Origin: Ruminococcus sp.
GTDB taxonomy: Bacteria > Bacillota > Clostridia > Oscillospirales > Ruminococcaceae
Length of the DNA stretch: 64,000 nt
NCBI GenBank assembly: GCA_015066935.1
Contig: SVNK01000006.1
Span: forward strand, 1-64,000
Direction of reading: 5' to 3'
Made by a program: the position numbers and the translations under genes. The notes beneath the pieces are model-generated. The model saw only the letters and a list, made by a program, of their open reading frames with translations. It did no database searches and was not told the origin of the DNA. Positions 1 to 8,597 of the stretch are shown one piece after another. The number at the start of each line of letters is the position of its first letter. The stretch's first letter is position 1.

Positions 1-67
1 CTCTTATATCATATCCACAGGAAACTCTTATCTGATATGTGTTTCCTCTTTTTCTTATATTAGCCAT
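1..67 (-). CDS. Tyrosine recombinase/integrase, N-terminal fragment (runs off left edge)
   Basis: Reading leftward from ATG at 67-65, the 22 visible codons give MANIRKRGNTYQIRVSCGYD and then leave the window. This matches the opening strand of the AP2-like arm-type DNA-binding domain that starts many tyrosine integrases of conjugative elements and phages (KRGN.YQIRVSCGYD). A strong AGGAGG ribosome site lies at 78-83, 10 bases upstream, and a good promoter sits at 123-150. The catalytic domain is outside the window, so function is inferred from the N-terminus alone. With the adjacent IS remnant it marks the boundary of an integrated element extending to the left. Confidence 0.75.
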   Translation of the reverse strand, partial: MANIRKRGNTYQIRVSCGYDIR

Positions 68-122
68 AGAGTATCGTCCTCCTTTTGATACTAAAGATTT
101 ATGGCTTGCGGACTGTACACCA

Positions 123-150
123 ATTATTCACCTTACCTTGGAATTGTCAA
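123..150 (-). promoter_or_regulatory. Sigma-A-type promoter of the integrase fragment
   Basis: On the minus strand, TTGACA (150-145), a 16-base spacer and AATAAT (128-123) precede the integrase ATG by about 55 bases. The -35 is a perfect match and the -10 matches 5 of 6. Expression from its own promoter would suit an autonomous mobile-element integrase. Confidence 0.6.
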
Positions 151-254
151 GAAATGTGCAGTCAGAGAATACCCAAAATCTTTGATAGGCATATATCAGG
201 CAGCGTGATGAGAGAACGGCTTTGAAGTTCTTAATGCCACAGGTGGGAGAACAC

Positions 255-436
255 CTACATTGAAGCTGTTGATCCTTTGTGTATTGTAGTAACCGAAGAC
301 GTATCTGAAAATGACAGTTTGCTTCGCCAGTCTGACAATGTGTAATACTGGATCCCTAACTGCTGAGCAGCCTTTTCAGTCCAATCTCATCCGAGAGCTT
401 TATTGCTTCTTCTTTGAATTCTTTGCTGTACTTCAT
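255..436 (-). pseudogene. IS3-family OrfA (transposase helix-turn-helix) remnant, frameshifted
   Basis: From ATG at 436-434 (AAGGGA upstream) the frame reads MKYSKEFKEEAIKLSDEIG and then fails. If one missing base is allowed in the last Gly codon near 383-385, the next frame continues TEKAAQQLGIQYYTLSDWRS, which completes the helix-turn-helix of IS3-type OrfA proteins. The similarity stops after LSDWRSKLS and a TAG occurs at 257-255. No OrfB (DDE integrase) is visible. It is therefore a dead, truncated insertion-sequence fragment between the integrase and ackA. The single-base loss could also be a sequencing error, but the missing remainder argues for real decay. Confidence 0.7.
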
Positions 437-519
437 TTTTTATTTCCCTTTCCGTTTTTTTATTTTTATTCTACCAGTTTTTTTGGTCTTTGTCGACTGC
501 TCTTTCGGTATAACACTTC

Positions 520-554
520 AAAAAAGCTGTGCAGGGATTCTGCACAGCTTTTTT
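520..554. terminator. Bidirectional intrinsic terminator downstream of ackA
   Basis: A perfect 15-bp inverted repeat (520-534 with 540-554) has a 5-base loop. It begins with six A and ends with six T, so it carries a U-tract when transcribed from either side. It would end the ackA transcript coming from the right. A weaker AT-rich 9-bp inverted repeat at 630-655 lies between it and ackA. Confidence 0.8.
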
Positions 555-662
555 GGTCGGATAATAAATAATCACGATGAGTGAGAGCGGTTAAGTCTCA
601 CAATTTGATTCAAAGTATTGATTTCAGGCATAAAATGTGATATAATACATTTTATACAGAAA

Positions 663-1862
663 TTACTTGGAAATAAGAGCGAGAGTGTCTCTTGCGATGA
701 GGAGTTCCTCATTTGTGGGAACAACCCATACCTGAACCTTGGAATCGTCGGAAGAAATCTTAGCAAGCTTGCCTCTGAGACCGTCATTAGCAGCCTTATC
801 GAGCTTGATGCCGAAGAATTCCATGTCCTCGCATACAGCTTCACGAACATCAAAAGCATTTTCACCGATACCGCCAGTGAAGAGAACAGCGTCGAGACCG
901 TTCATTGCAGCAGCATATGAGCCGATATACTTCTTGATTTCGTAAACGAGCATATCAGATACGAGCTGAGCTCTCTCGTTACCGTCGTTTGCAGCCTTTG
1001 TGATGTCTCTGTTGTCAGAGCCGATGCCTGATACACCGAGGAAGCCTGACTTCTTATTCATGTAGTCGCTCATTTCAGACGGAGTGAAGCCGTGCTTGTC
1101 CGCAACGAAAGTAACAGCGGAGGGGTCAACAGCACCTGAACGTGTACCCATAACAACACCGTCAAGAGGAGTAAAGCCCATAGAAGTGTCAACAGACTTA
1201 CCGCCGTCAACAGCAGTAATGGAAGAACCGTTTCCGAGGTGGCATGAAACTATCTTGAGATCCTTGATATCCTTGCCCATAGCTTCGGCAAGAGCAGCAG
1301 AAACGAATCTGTGTGATGTACCGTGGAAGCCGTACTTTCTTACGTGAAGGTTCTGGTAATCCTCATAGGGGAGACCGAACATATAAGCCTTAGGAGGCAT
1401 TGTCTGGTGGAAAGCTGTATCGAATACAACAACCTGAGGAACATTTGCGGGAATAACGCTCTTGCAGGCACGGAGAGCGAGTGCATGAGCGTGGTTGTGA
1501 ACGGGAGCAAGCTCACGGAGTTCATCAATCTTGTCGATGATTTCATCTGTAACAAGAACGGACTTATCAAAAATATCAGCACCCTGTACGATACGGTGAC
1601 CAACAGCTGAGATCTGATCCATGCTGTCGATAACCTTTGCATCGCTTACAGTAAGAGCCTCTACAAGCTTCATGAAAGCTTCTGTATGTGTGGGGAATGA
1701 GCAGTCCTCATTGAGCTCTCTGCCGTCGGCAGCCTTGTGAGTAATGTGGCCGTCGATACCGATACGGTCGCAGTTACCCTTAGCGATAACGCTCTCATCG
1801 TCCATATTGATGAGCTGATACTTGAGAGAAGAGCTTCCTGCATTAACAACTAAAATAATCAT
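663..1862 (-). CDS. ackA: Acetate kinase
   Basis: Cytoplasmic acetate kinase interconverts acetyl phosphate plus ADP and acetate plus ATP, the ATP-forming step of acetate fermentation. The 399-residue product has the family length. It shows the N-terminal phosphate loop NAGSSSLK (residues 7-14), the GFHGTSH segment, HLGNGSS, GTRSGAVDP and the C-terminal TGGIGENA. The start is ATG 1862: the frame is open upstream to 2048, but residues there do not match the family and the AAAGGA ribosome site sits before 1862. No pta gene is adjacent. A promoter lies at 1899-1926 and the transcript can end at the 520-554 hairpin. Confidence 0.97.
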   Translation of the reverse strand: MIILVVNAGSSSLKYQLINMDDESVIAKGNCDRIGIDGHITHKAADGRELNEDCSFPTHTEAFMKLVEALTVSDAKVIDSMDQISAVGHRIVQGADIFDKSVLVTDEIIDKIDELRELAPVHNHAHALALRACKSVIPANVPQVVVFDTAFHQTMPPKAYMFGLPYEDYQNLHVRKYGFHGTSHRFVSAALAEAMGKDIKDLKIVSCHLGNGSSITAVDGGKSVDTSMGFTPLDGVVMGTRSGAVDPSAVTFVADKHGFTPSEMSDYMNKKSGFLGVSGIGSDNRDITKAANDGNERAQLVSDMLVYEIKKYIGSYAAAMNGLDAVLFTGGIGENAFDVREAVCEDMEFFGIKLDKAANDGLRGKLAKISSDDSKVQVWVVPTNEELLIARDTLALISK

Positions 1863-1898
1863 GTATACATATCCTTTCAGAAAATATTTGCATATACT

Positions 1899-1926
1899 AT
1901 TATATACCAATTTTTCAAAAAAGCAA
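1899..1926 (-). promoter_or_regulatory. Promoter of ackA
   Basis: On the minus strand, TTGCTT (1926-1921), a 16-base spacer and a perfect TATAAT (1904-1899) lie about 40 bases before the ackA ATG. Confidence 0.6.
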
Positions 1927-1960
1927 GTCTTTTTTGCAAATTTATCCATTTTATCCATAA

Positions 1961-2134
1961 AGGCAACACCGCACAAAGCCCGCCTGACAGCTTTGCACGA
2001 AATCTGCTTGCATATTTTTCGCCATTCCGTACAAAAATCCCTTGACATACGTCAGTATGCCTTCGAAATTCCTGTACAATCTGACGAAAAATCTGACTTC
2101 GCATCTTACGCACAAGCTCTGTGTGGTATTGCCT
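1961..2134. repeat. MITE-like 174-bp inverted-repeat element
   Basis: The ends are inverted repeats: 1961-1979 (AGGCAACACCGCACAAAGC) pairs with 2116-2134, 16 of 19 positions matching; the three mismatches are transitions that still allow G-U pairs in RNA. Inner segments are also complementary (TTTTTCG/CGAAAAA, GTACA/TGTAC), and the middle holds CATAC-TGAC-GTATG, so the whole element can fold into one long imperfect hairpin. It sits between the divergent ackA and tmcAL genes and has no credible ORF. This fits a miniature inverted-repeat transposable element or a dispersed structured repeat. No second copy was noticed in this window, and a target-site duplication is not clear. Confidence 0.6.
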
Positions 2135-2181
2135 AAAAGCTTTGTTCTAAGCTTCAATATACAGAAAGAAGGAGATAAAAA

Positions 2182-3384
2182 ATGAAAGTTAGCGGAATTA
2201 TTTGCGAGTACAATCCATTCCACAACGGACATGACTACCACATCCGTGAGACAAGAAAAAACGGAGCTACTCATGTTGTTGCGGTCATGAGCGGAAACTT
2301 CGTACAGAGAGGCGATACGGCAATAATGGACAAGCTTGACCGTGCCCGTCTTGCGGTACGCTCCGGAGCAGACCTCGTAATAGAGCTTCCTGTGCAGTAT
2401 TGTCTGTCGTCTGCCGAGAATTTTGCATCGGGAGCAGTATGGCTTCTTGATTCACTCGGAGTTGTTGACGAGCTTTCATTCGGAAGCGAGTGCGGAGATA
2501 CGGAATTACTGAAAACGGCTCTTGATAAGGTGGAGGAAACAGCTTTGTCGCACCGTGACGAAATACTGAGAATAATGGAAAAAGGTTACACTTATCCACG
2601 TGCGCTGAATTCCGTTATAAATGGTACAGACCCTGAAATTGCCGATATAATTGCAGAGCCGAACAATCTTCTTGCAATTGAATATATGAGGGCACTTAAA
2701 AGATTTTCAAGCAGAATGAGTCCGTTTACTGTAAAACGTGTAAGCACTCCGCATGACGGGATGACTCCTGGAGAAGGCTTTGCGAGTGCGTCATATATAC
2801 GTGAATGTATAGCCTCTGAGAGGGGAATGCTTTCAATCGGAGAATATACAACTCCGATATGGACCGATGCTGTCAACAATGCTGTGAGAAACGGTGAAAC
2901 AGCGTCGCTCAGCCGACTTGAGCGAGTTCTGCTGTACAAACTCAGAAGCAGTACAGTAGAGGAAATTGCTGCAATAAACGATGTCGGTCAGGGACTTGAA
3001 AACCGTATTTTCGGTGCGAGAATGGCAGGTTCGCTGGATGAGCTTCTGTTCACGGTAAAGACAAAGCGATATACGATGGCAAGAATAAGACGCATTATGC
3101 TTTCACTTCTCATCGGCATCACAAAGGAAGACATGAAGCAGCTTCCGCCATACGGACGTATTCTTGCATTCAACGAGAGGGGAACTGAAATTCTTGCACA
3201 GGCGAAATCAAAGACGAAAATTCCTTTCGGTTCTTCGATTGCGAAGCTTTCACAGCTCGGAGATATTGCCGAGCGTTTTGCAGAGCTTGAAATCAGAGCC
3301 TCCGATATTTACGGATTATCGCTTAAAACAATAACCTCAGCCCAGAAGGACTACAGAGCAAAAATTATGATAGATATGGAGTAA
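2182..3384 (+). CDS. tmcAL: tRNA(Met) cytidine acetate ligase (TmcAL/YlbM)
   Basis: TmcAL adenylates acetate with ATP and transfers it to N4 of the wobble cytidine of elongator tRNA(Met), giving ac4C34. The 400-residue protein opens with CEYNPFHNGH (residues 8-17), the HIGH-type nucleotidyltransferase motif of this family, followed by SGNFVQRGD near residue 37 and a family-typical alpha-helical C-terminus. A GAAGGAG ribosome site precedes ATG 2182. It is divergent from ackA with only the MITE-like element between; since TmcAL uses acetate and AckA makes it, the neighbourhood is metabolically plausible, but a shared regulation is not shown. Confidence 0.92.
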   Translation: MKVSGIICEYNPFHNGHDYHIRETRKNGATHVVAVMSGNFVQRGDTAIMDKLDRARLAVRSGADLVIELPVQYCLSSAENFASGAVWLLDSLGVVDELSFGSECGDTELLKTALDKVEETALSHRDEILRIMEKGYTYPRALNSVINGTDPEIADIIAEPNNLLAIEYMRALKRFSSRMSPFTVKRVSTPHDGMTPGEGFASASYIRECIASERGMLSIGEYTTPIWTDAVNNAVRNGETASLSRLERVLLYKLRSSTVEEIAAINDVGQGLENRIFGARMAGSLDELLFTVKTKRYTMARIRRIMLSLLIGITKEDMKQLPPYGRILAFNERGTEILAQAKSKTKIPFGSSIAKLSQLGDIAERFAELEIRASDIYGLSLKTITSAQKDYRAKIMIDME

Positions 3385-3389
3385 TTGAA

Positions 3390-4310
3390 ATGCACAGCAG
3401 ACTTATAACATTATCGGCAGCAGCTCTGATAATGACATCATCACTCGTATCATGCGGCGGTTCAGCGTCAAGAGTGCGTGAAGTTTCAAAAACACCGCCA
3501 TCACAGAATACGCAGACAACAATTCCGACGACTGCGGTTCCGACAGAGCCTTCTGAGATCACAGAACCGCCTACTGAACCGTTTTCGCTTGACATTACAG
3601 TTGATACGTCAAAAGAACTTCCACGCTCATATGTAATAAAAGATTTCGAGACTGTTCTTCAGGAGCCTGAGCTTCCAACGGGATGCGAGGTTGTATCGCT
3701 TGCACAGACGCTGAATCATCTCGGATTTGATATAGATAAGGTAGAGCTTGCGGACAATTTCATGCCTATTGACTACGAGGGAGCAGTCACCATGAAGCAG
3801 GCATACGTTGGCGACCCGAAATCTAATAACGGTTTCGGCTGCAATTCTCCGGTTATAGTCCAGACGGCTGACAAGTATTTTGCTTCAATTGACTCTCCGT
3901 GCTACGGAGCTGACATAACAGGTCATGATATGAATGAATTGTACTATCATCTGACGATGAACAGACCTGTAATTGTATGGATTACCATGAATCTTTCGGA
4001 GTCGCATCCTAATTATAAATGGACAGCAGGAAACGGCGAGGAATTCTGGTTTGCGGACTATCAGCACTGTGCAACGCTCTACGGTTACGACCTTGATCAG
4101 GGAATTGTGTACGTAGCAGACCCGCTTAAAGGCAATACGACTTATTCTGCGGACAGATTCAGTTATATTTATGAAATTATGGGAAAGCAGGCAGTAATAA
4201 TCTGCGGCGATTCTTCAACCGAGGGACACCATGTCACCACAGACGCTGAAAAATCGGTGGTCATGACAACTGCCTCCGAGAAAAGACAGCAGCAGAACAA
4301 TGCGGACTGA
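3390..4310 (+). CDS. Lipoprotein with C39-like cysteine peptidase domain
   Basis: A 306-residue secreted lipoprotein: a signal peptide with lipobox LVSC (lipid-anchored Cys22), a Pro/Thr-rich spacer (about 31-66), then a Peptidase_C39-like domain. The likely catalytic Cys99 lies in PTGCEVVSLA, His226 in YQHCATLYGYD, and an Asp follows in VADPLKG. The family resembles bacteriocin-leader peptidases, but such stand-alone secreted versions have mostly unknown substrates. The start lies 6 bases after tmcAL, with its GGAG ribosome site inside the end of that gene, so the two are co-transcribed. Confidence 0.82.
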   Translation: MHSRLITLSAAALIMTSSLVSCGGSASRVREVSKTPPSQNTQTTIPTTAVPTEPSEITEPPTEPFSLDITVDTSKELPRSYVIKDFETVLQEPELPTGCEVVSLAQTLNHLGFDIDKVELADNFMPIDYEGAVTMKQAYVGDPKSNNGFGCNSPVIVQTADKYFASIDSPCYGADITGHDMNELYYHLTMNRPVIVWITMNLSESHPNYKWTAGNGEEFWFADYQHCATLYGYDLDQGIVYVADPLKGNTTYSADRFSYIYEIMGKQAVIICGDSSTEGHHVTTDAEKSVVMTTASEKRQQQNNAD

Positions 4311-4321
4311 CGGTGCGGAAT

Positions 4322-4978
4322 ATGAGCATAAAAGGAATAATATTTGATCTTGACGGAACTCTTATAGACTCAATGGGGATATGGAGCAGGATCGACAGAG
4401 AATTTCTGCATGAAAACGGTGTGACCGATCCGCCTGCCGATATATCTGATATAGTAAAGAAGATGACAGTTGATCAGTCGTCGCAGTATTTTATAGACCG
4501 TTTCGGACTTTCCTGCACAAAGGAGTACGTCATAAAACGCATAGAGGAGCTTGTCCGCATTGAGTATGAGGAACGTATTCAGCTCAAACCTGACGTTTCG
4601 GAACTTCTTGACTATCTGGACGATTCAAGGATTCCGTATGGTATAGCTACGGCAACGTACAAGGTACTGGCGGAGTCCGTGCTGAAGCGATGCGGAATAT
4701 ACGGACGCTTTCGTTTTCTGTTGAGCGACCGTGAATATCCGATGGGAAAGAAATATCCTGATATATTTCATGGTGCGGCACAGCTTCTCGGTGGTCAGCC
4801 CGATGAAATACTTGTAGCAGAGGACTCGCTGCACTGTATTGAAACAGCTAAAACAGCAGGCTTTGTGACGGCTGCCGTTTATGACGAGACTTCAGAGCCT
4901 GACAGGAAACAGATTGAAGCTCTGGCGGATCATTACGTTCACAGACTGCGTGAAATCATTGATATATTGCAAAAATGA
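4322..4978 (+). CDS. HAD-superfamily phosphatase (beta-phosphoglucomutase-like)
   Basis: A cytoplasmic HAD hydrolase of about 218 residues with DLDGT at residues 9-13 (nucleophile and acid Asp), a helical cap, and the later motifs GKKYPDIF and AEDSLHCIETAKTAG carrying the conserved Lys and acidic metal ligand. Subfamily IA enzymes of this shape are phosphatases or phosphomutases on small sugar phosphates; the substrate cannot be read from sequence. A GTG at 4313 could also start it (three residues longer). It follows the lipoprotein by a few bases and precedes mnmA, so it is in the same operon. Confidence 0.87.
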   Translation: MSIKGIIFDLDGTLIDSMGIWSRIDREFLHENGVTDPPADISDIVKKMTVDQSSQYFIDRFGLSCTKEYVIKRIEELVRIEYEERIQLKPDVSELLDYLDDSRIPYGIATATYKVLAESVLKRCGIYGRFRFLLSDREYPMGKKYPDIFHGAAQLLGGQPDEILVAEDSLHCIETAKTAGFVTAAVYDETSEPDRKQIEALADHYVHRLREIIDILQK

Positions 4979-4987
4979 GGTTTATAT

Positions 4988-6064
4988 ATGAAAAAGGTTA
5001 TGGTAGGAATGAGCGGCGGTGTTGACAGCACCGTAACAGCGATGCTTCTTAAAGAGCAGGGCTATGAGGTTACGGGAGCAACGCTCCGACTGTTTTCCGA
5101 TGAAGACATTAAAGAGGCACAGAAAGAGGGAAAGACCTGCTGTGCACTTTCAGGACTTGATGATGCAGCAGCTGTATCGTCGATGATGGAAATCCCGCAC
5201 ATTGTTCTTGACCGTCGAGAGGATTTCCGTAGTTATGTCATGGGGGATTTCTGCGAAAGCTATTTCAGCGGACGTACTCCGAATCCGTGCATACGCTGCA
5301 ATCGTTTCCTGAAATTCGGCAGTATGCTGGATTACGCTCTTGAAAACGGATTTGACTTCATAGCAACGGGACACTATGCCGTTTCCGAATATAATGAAAA
5401 AACGGGACGTTGGCTGCTGAAACGTCCCGTTGATATGAGCAAGGACCAGACGTATGTGCTGTATTCCATGACTCAGAAACAGCTTGCACATACGCTTTTT
5501 CCGCTTGGAAGTCTTGAAAAGTCCGAGGTGAGGTCTATGGCGGAGAAGTCAGGGATGGTCAACTGCAATAAGCCCGACAGTCAGGACATATGCTTTGTTC
5601 CCGACGGTGATTATGCAGGCTTTATCCGTAGTTTTTCGGGAAAGACCTCTCCGTGCGGAAGCTTCATCGACATGGACGGAAACATTCTCGGTGAGCATAA
5701 GGGCATCATAAATTACACCATAGGTCAGCGTAAGGGACTGGGAATTGCACTCGGACGGCCTGCCTATGTAGTGAAAAAGGATACAGCAAGCAATACAGTA
5801 GTGCTGGGAGAGGAAAAAGACCTGTACACACGCTCGTTTATGGTTGAGGACATGAATCTGATATCAGTTGCGGAAATTACCGAGCCGCTTCACATATCTG
5901 TCAAGACGAGATACAGTCAGCGTGAACAGCCTGTGACGCTTTCGAATCTTGGTGACGGACGCTGTCTTGCGGAGTTTGATGAGCCGCAGAGGGCTGTTAC
6001 AAGCGGACAGGCTGCCGTTTTCTATGACGGTGATACAGTTGTGTGCGGAGGAACGATAATATGA
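4988..6064 (+). CDS. mnmA: tRNA-specific 2-thiouridylase MnmA
   Basis: MnmA adenylates and thiolates U34 of the Lys, Glu and Gln tRNAs. The 358-residue protein has the PP-loop SGGVDS at residues 9-14, the catalytic Cys101 in NPCIRCNR and its partner Cys202 in DICFVPDGDY, the expected positions for the family. A CC pair at 51-52 is seen in many clostridial members. The gene begins 9 bases after the HAD gene and its stop overlaps the next start (ATGA). Confidence 0.96.
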   Translation: MKKVMVGMSGGVDSTVTAMLLKEQGYEVTGATLRLFSDEDIKEAQKEGKTCCALSGLDDAAAVSSMMEIPHIVLDRREDFRSYVMGDFCESYFSGRTPNPCIRCNRFLKFGSMLDYALENGFDFIATGHYAVSEYNEKTGRWLLKRPVDMSKDQTYVLYSMTQKQLAHTLFPLGSLEKSEVRSMAEKSGMVNCNKPDSQDICFVPDGDYAGFIRSFSGKTSPCGSFIDMDGNILGEHKGIINYTIGQRKGLGIALGRPAYVVKKDTASNTVVLGEEKDLYTRSFMVEDMNLISVAEITEPLHISVKTRYSQREQPVTLSNLGDGRCLAEFDEPQRAVTSGQAAVFYDGDTVVCGGTII

Positions 6065-6786
6065 CGGAATATTCATTTGAAAAGCTTACCGACAAAATAT
6101 ATGTCTGTGCAAGTTCCGACCATCGCTTCGGAACGGATGCATTTCTGCTGACGGATTTCAGCGGATACCGAATGAAGGACAAGGCGTGCGACCTTGGTAC
6201 GGGCTGCGGAATTATTCCGCTTATTATGCAGAAAAGCAGACCGCCGCAGATTACATATGCCGTTGATATACAGGAGAGTGCGATAGAACAGCTTCGTCTC
6301 GGACTTGAAAAGAGTGAAACGACGGGGATTGTTCCCGTGTGTGCCGACCTTAAAGAGCTGTGGGACGGAGCACCTCTCGGACAGCTTGACCTTGTTACGT
6401 GCAATCCGCCGTATAAGGCAGCGAATGCAGGTTTTGAAAGTACCATTGATGCTCAGCGTATTGCACGTCACGAAATAATGTGCAATATAGACGATGTTTG
6501 TGCGGCAGGAGAAAAGCTTCTCAAATTCGGAGGCAGACTCTGTATCTGCAATCGTCCCGAACGTCTGAGCGACGTTATATTTGCCATGAAGAATCATAAT
6601 ATAGAGCCGAAAAGACTCCGTATGGTCTCGAAGGGACCTGAGGATGCTCCGTGGCTGTTTCTGATAGAGGGCAAGAAGGGTTCAAAGCCGTTCATGACCA
6701 TTGAACCGCAGCTTCATATCCGCAGTGAAAGCGGATTTTCCGACGAACTCAAACGAATCTACGCAACAGGAAAGGAAAACACATGA
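6061..6786 (+). CDS. trmN6: tRNA1(Val) (adenine(37)-N6)-methyltransferase family protein
   Basis: A 241-residue SAM-dependent methyltransferase with the SAM loop DLGTGCG (44-50), the acidic residue in VDIQ, and the NPPY catalytic motif (115-118) that marks N6-adenine/amino methylases. Overall layout matches the TrmN6/YfiC group that methylates A37 of tRNA. The ATG at 6061 overlaps the mnmA stop by 4 bases, and its own stop overlaps rsmI, consistent with a translationally coupled RNA-modification operon. The exact target base is inferred from the family. Confidence 0.88.
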   Translation: MTEYSFEKLTDKIYVCASSDHRFGTDAFLLTDFSGYRMKDKACDLGTGCGIIPLIMQKSRPPQITYAVDIQESAIEQLRLGLEKSETTGIVPVCADLKELWDGAPLGQLDLVTCNPPYKAANAGFESTIDAQRIARHEIMCNIDDVCAAGEKLLKFGGRLCICNRPERLSDVIFAMKNHNIEPKRLRMVSKGPEDAPWLFLIEGKKGSKPFMTIEPQLHIRSESGFSDELKRIYATGKENT

Positions 6787-7619
6787 GTGGAACATTTTAT
6801 GTTATCGGAACTCCTATAGGCAATCTCGGAGATATAACGCTCCGTCAGCTGGATACTCTTTCGCAAGTGGACTTCATCTGTGCCGAGGATACACGTGTAA
6901 CACTGAAGCTTCTCAATCATTATGAAATAAAAAAGCCGCTTGTAAGCTTTCACGAGCATAGTTCGAAAGCCGACGCACAGCGGATAATTGACCGTATTCT
7001 CTCAGGTGAAAACTGCGGAATAGTTACCGATGCCGGAATGCCGTGCATATCAGACCCCGGAGAAGTACTCGTCAGGATGTGTGCGGAGAACAATATAGAA
7101 GTCCGTGTAATTCCCGGACCTACAGCTGTTGCATCCGCTGTTGCGGTATCGGGACTCAGTACGAGACGCTTTACATTTGAAGGATTTCTTCCCGTTGCGA
7201 AGAAGGAACGTGCGGAACGTCTTGAAAAGCTCAGGAACGAGACAGCAGTTATGGTTTTTTATGAAGCACCGCACAAGCTCAGACAGACTCTTGACGACCT
7301 TTCCGGTTTCTTTGGCGCTGAGAGGAAAATCTCACTTTGCCGTGAACTTACGAAGCTTCACGAGGAAGTACTGAGGATGAATCTTGGTGAAGCGGTTGAA
7401 TACTATGGTGTAAAAGAACCGAAAGGTGAGTATGTTCTTGTTCTGGAGGGAGCTTCCGAAAATACAGGGGAGGCAGTTACCGTTGAACAGGCACTTGAGC
7501 AGGTTCGCAGACTTGTTGAAATGGGCGACCGTCCTGTTGATGCATGTAAGGCAGTTGCGAAGGAATGTGGATTCCGAAAGAGTGAACTGTATGCGGCGTT
7601 ATGCAGTGAAGATGAATAA
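6783..7619 (+). CDS. rsmI: 16S rRNA (cytidine(1402)-2'-O)-methyltransferase RsmI
   Basis: RsmI methylates the 2'-O of C1402 in the 30S decoding centre. The 278-residue protein shows the tetrapyrrole-methylase-type fold: GTPIGNLGDIT near the N-terminus, AEDTRVT, TDAGMPCISDPG and IPGPTA, all standard for RsmI. The start overlaps trmN6 by 4 bases. No clear terminator follows, but a new promoter lies 34 bases downstream. Confidence 0.95.
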   Translation: MSGTFYVIGTPIGNLGDITLRQLDTLSQVDFICAEDTRVTLKLLNHYEIKKPLVSFHEHSSKADAQRIIDRILSGENCGIVTDAGMPCISDPGEVLVRMCAENNIEVRVIPGPTAVASAVAVSGLSTRRFTFEGFLPVAKKERAERLEKLRNETAVMVFYEAPHKLRQTLDDLSGFFGAERKISLCRELTKLHEEVLRMNLGEAVEYYGVKEPKGEYVLVLEGASENTGEAVTVEQALEQVRRLVEMGDRPVDACKAVAKECGFRKSELYAALCSEDE

Positions 7620-7652
7620 TGTGATAAAAAAGTGAAAATTTTATTGAAAAGC

Positions 7653-7681
7653 TTGCACAATAATTGCAGATGTGTTATAAT
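7653..7681 (+). promoter_or_regulatory. Promoter of the PHP/YdcF pair
   Basis: TTGCAC (7653-7658), a 17-base spacer and TATAAT (7676-7681) match the sigma-A consensus closely; the next gene starts 79 bases downstream at 7760. Confidence 0.75.
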
Positions 7682-7759
7682 ATTATGTATATTTTGTACA
7701 TATAACAAAATATGAAATTAATTGCTTTGCCGTACACTGTTACGGAAAAGGAGGATAAC

Positions 7760-8593
7760 ATGATCTGCGATCTTCACTGCCACACAAAACTGTCAGACGG
7801 CTCACTTGGAATAGAGGCTGTCATTGAACAGGCAAAACGAATGAATATTGACTGGCTCTCAATAACCGACCACGATACTATGGCGTCGTTTTCAAGAGCC
7901 GATATATTGGGCGAACGTAACGGTGTAAAGATACTCAGGGGAGTAGAGCTTTCCGCATGGGACAAGGAACGCAACAGCAAGGTTCATATTCTCTGCTATG
8001 CCCCGTCGAAGCCGGATCGTCTTGAGGGACTTTGCCTTAAATGCTGTGAAATCAGAAAGGCGTGTTCAAAGGAAATGATAGACAAGGTTATGGAAAAGTA
8101 TCCCATAACTCTTGAAAGCATACTTAAAAATACAACGTCGTCAAAGAGTATTTTCAAGCAGCATATCATGCGTGCTCTTATCGACTACGGATATGCACTT
8201 GAGTTTTACGGCGACCTCGACAGAAAGCTCTTCAATCCCGAGGTGGGAAGCTGTTATGTTGAACGTGAGTATCCCGATGTCAATTTCGTTATAGACCTCA
8301 TTCATACTGCAAAGGGTGTTGCTGTAATGGCACATCCGGCACTTTACGACAATATTGAGCTTCTCGAAGACCTTGCAAAGAAGGGAAAGCTTGACGGTGT
8401 TGAAATCGGACATTATTCCGCTGACGAGAACTACCGCAAGCAGCTTTATGATATTGCGGAGAGATATAACCTGATTGTAACAGGAGGTTCCGACTTCCAC
8501 GGACTCTACAACAGCGTCCCCACACACCTCGGAAGCGAAACAACAACAAAGGAGAATCTTGACAGGATAATCAAGCTTGCTGCAAGGATGTGA
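7760..8593 (+). CDS. PHP-domain phosphoesterase
   Basis: A 277-residue PHP-domain protein with DLHCHTKLSDG at residues 4-14 and TDHDT near 37, which supply the N-terminal His/Asp metal ligands of the trinuclear centre. Later SDFHG and AHPAL segments add further ligands. The closest characterised relatives are YciV/RNase AM-type enzymes that hydrolyse 3',5'-nucleoside bisphosphates and short RNA 5' ends; the substrate here is inferred. The start is ATG 7760, with AAGGAGG just before; an upstream in-frame ATG at 7712 lacks a ribosome site. Confidence 0.87.
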   Translation: MICDLHCHTKLSDGSLGIEAVIEQAKRMNIDWLSITDHDTMASFSRADILGERNGVKILRGVELSAWDKERNSKVHILCYAPSKPDRLEGLCLKCCEIRKACSKEMIDKVMEKYPITLESILKNTTSSKSIFKQHIMRALIDYGYALEFYGDLDRKLFNPEVGSCYVEREYPDVNFVIDLIHTAKGVAVMAHPALYDNIELLEDLAKKGKLDGVEIGHYSADENYRKQLYDIAERYNLIVTGGSDFHGLYNSVPTHLGSETTTKENLDRIIKLAARM

Positions 8594-8597
8594 ATCA

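Noticed and set aside
311..571. 86-codon plus-strand ORF
   Set aside because: Phe-rich shadow opposite the IS remnant and terminator.
1863..2048. Longer AckA start at 2048
   Set aside because: The extra residues do not match acetate kinases and include the promoter and part of the inverted repeat.
1877..2274. Minus-strand ORFs across the MITE-like element
   Set aside because: They cross the inverted repeats and the tmcAL start, and show no protein family; the element is better explained as non-coding.
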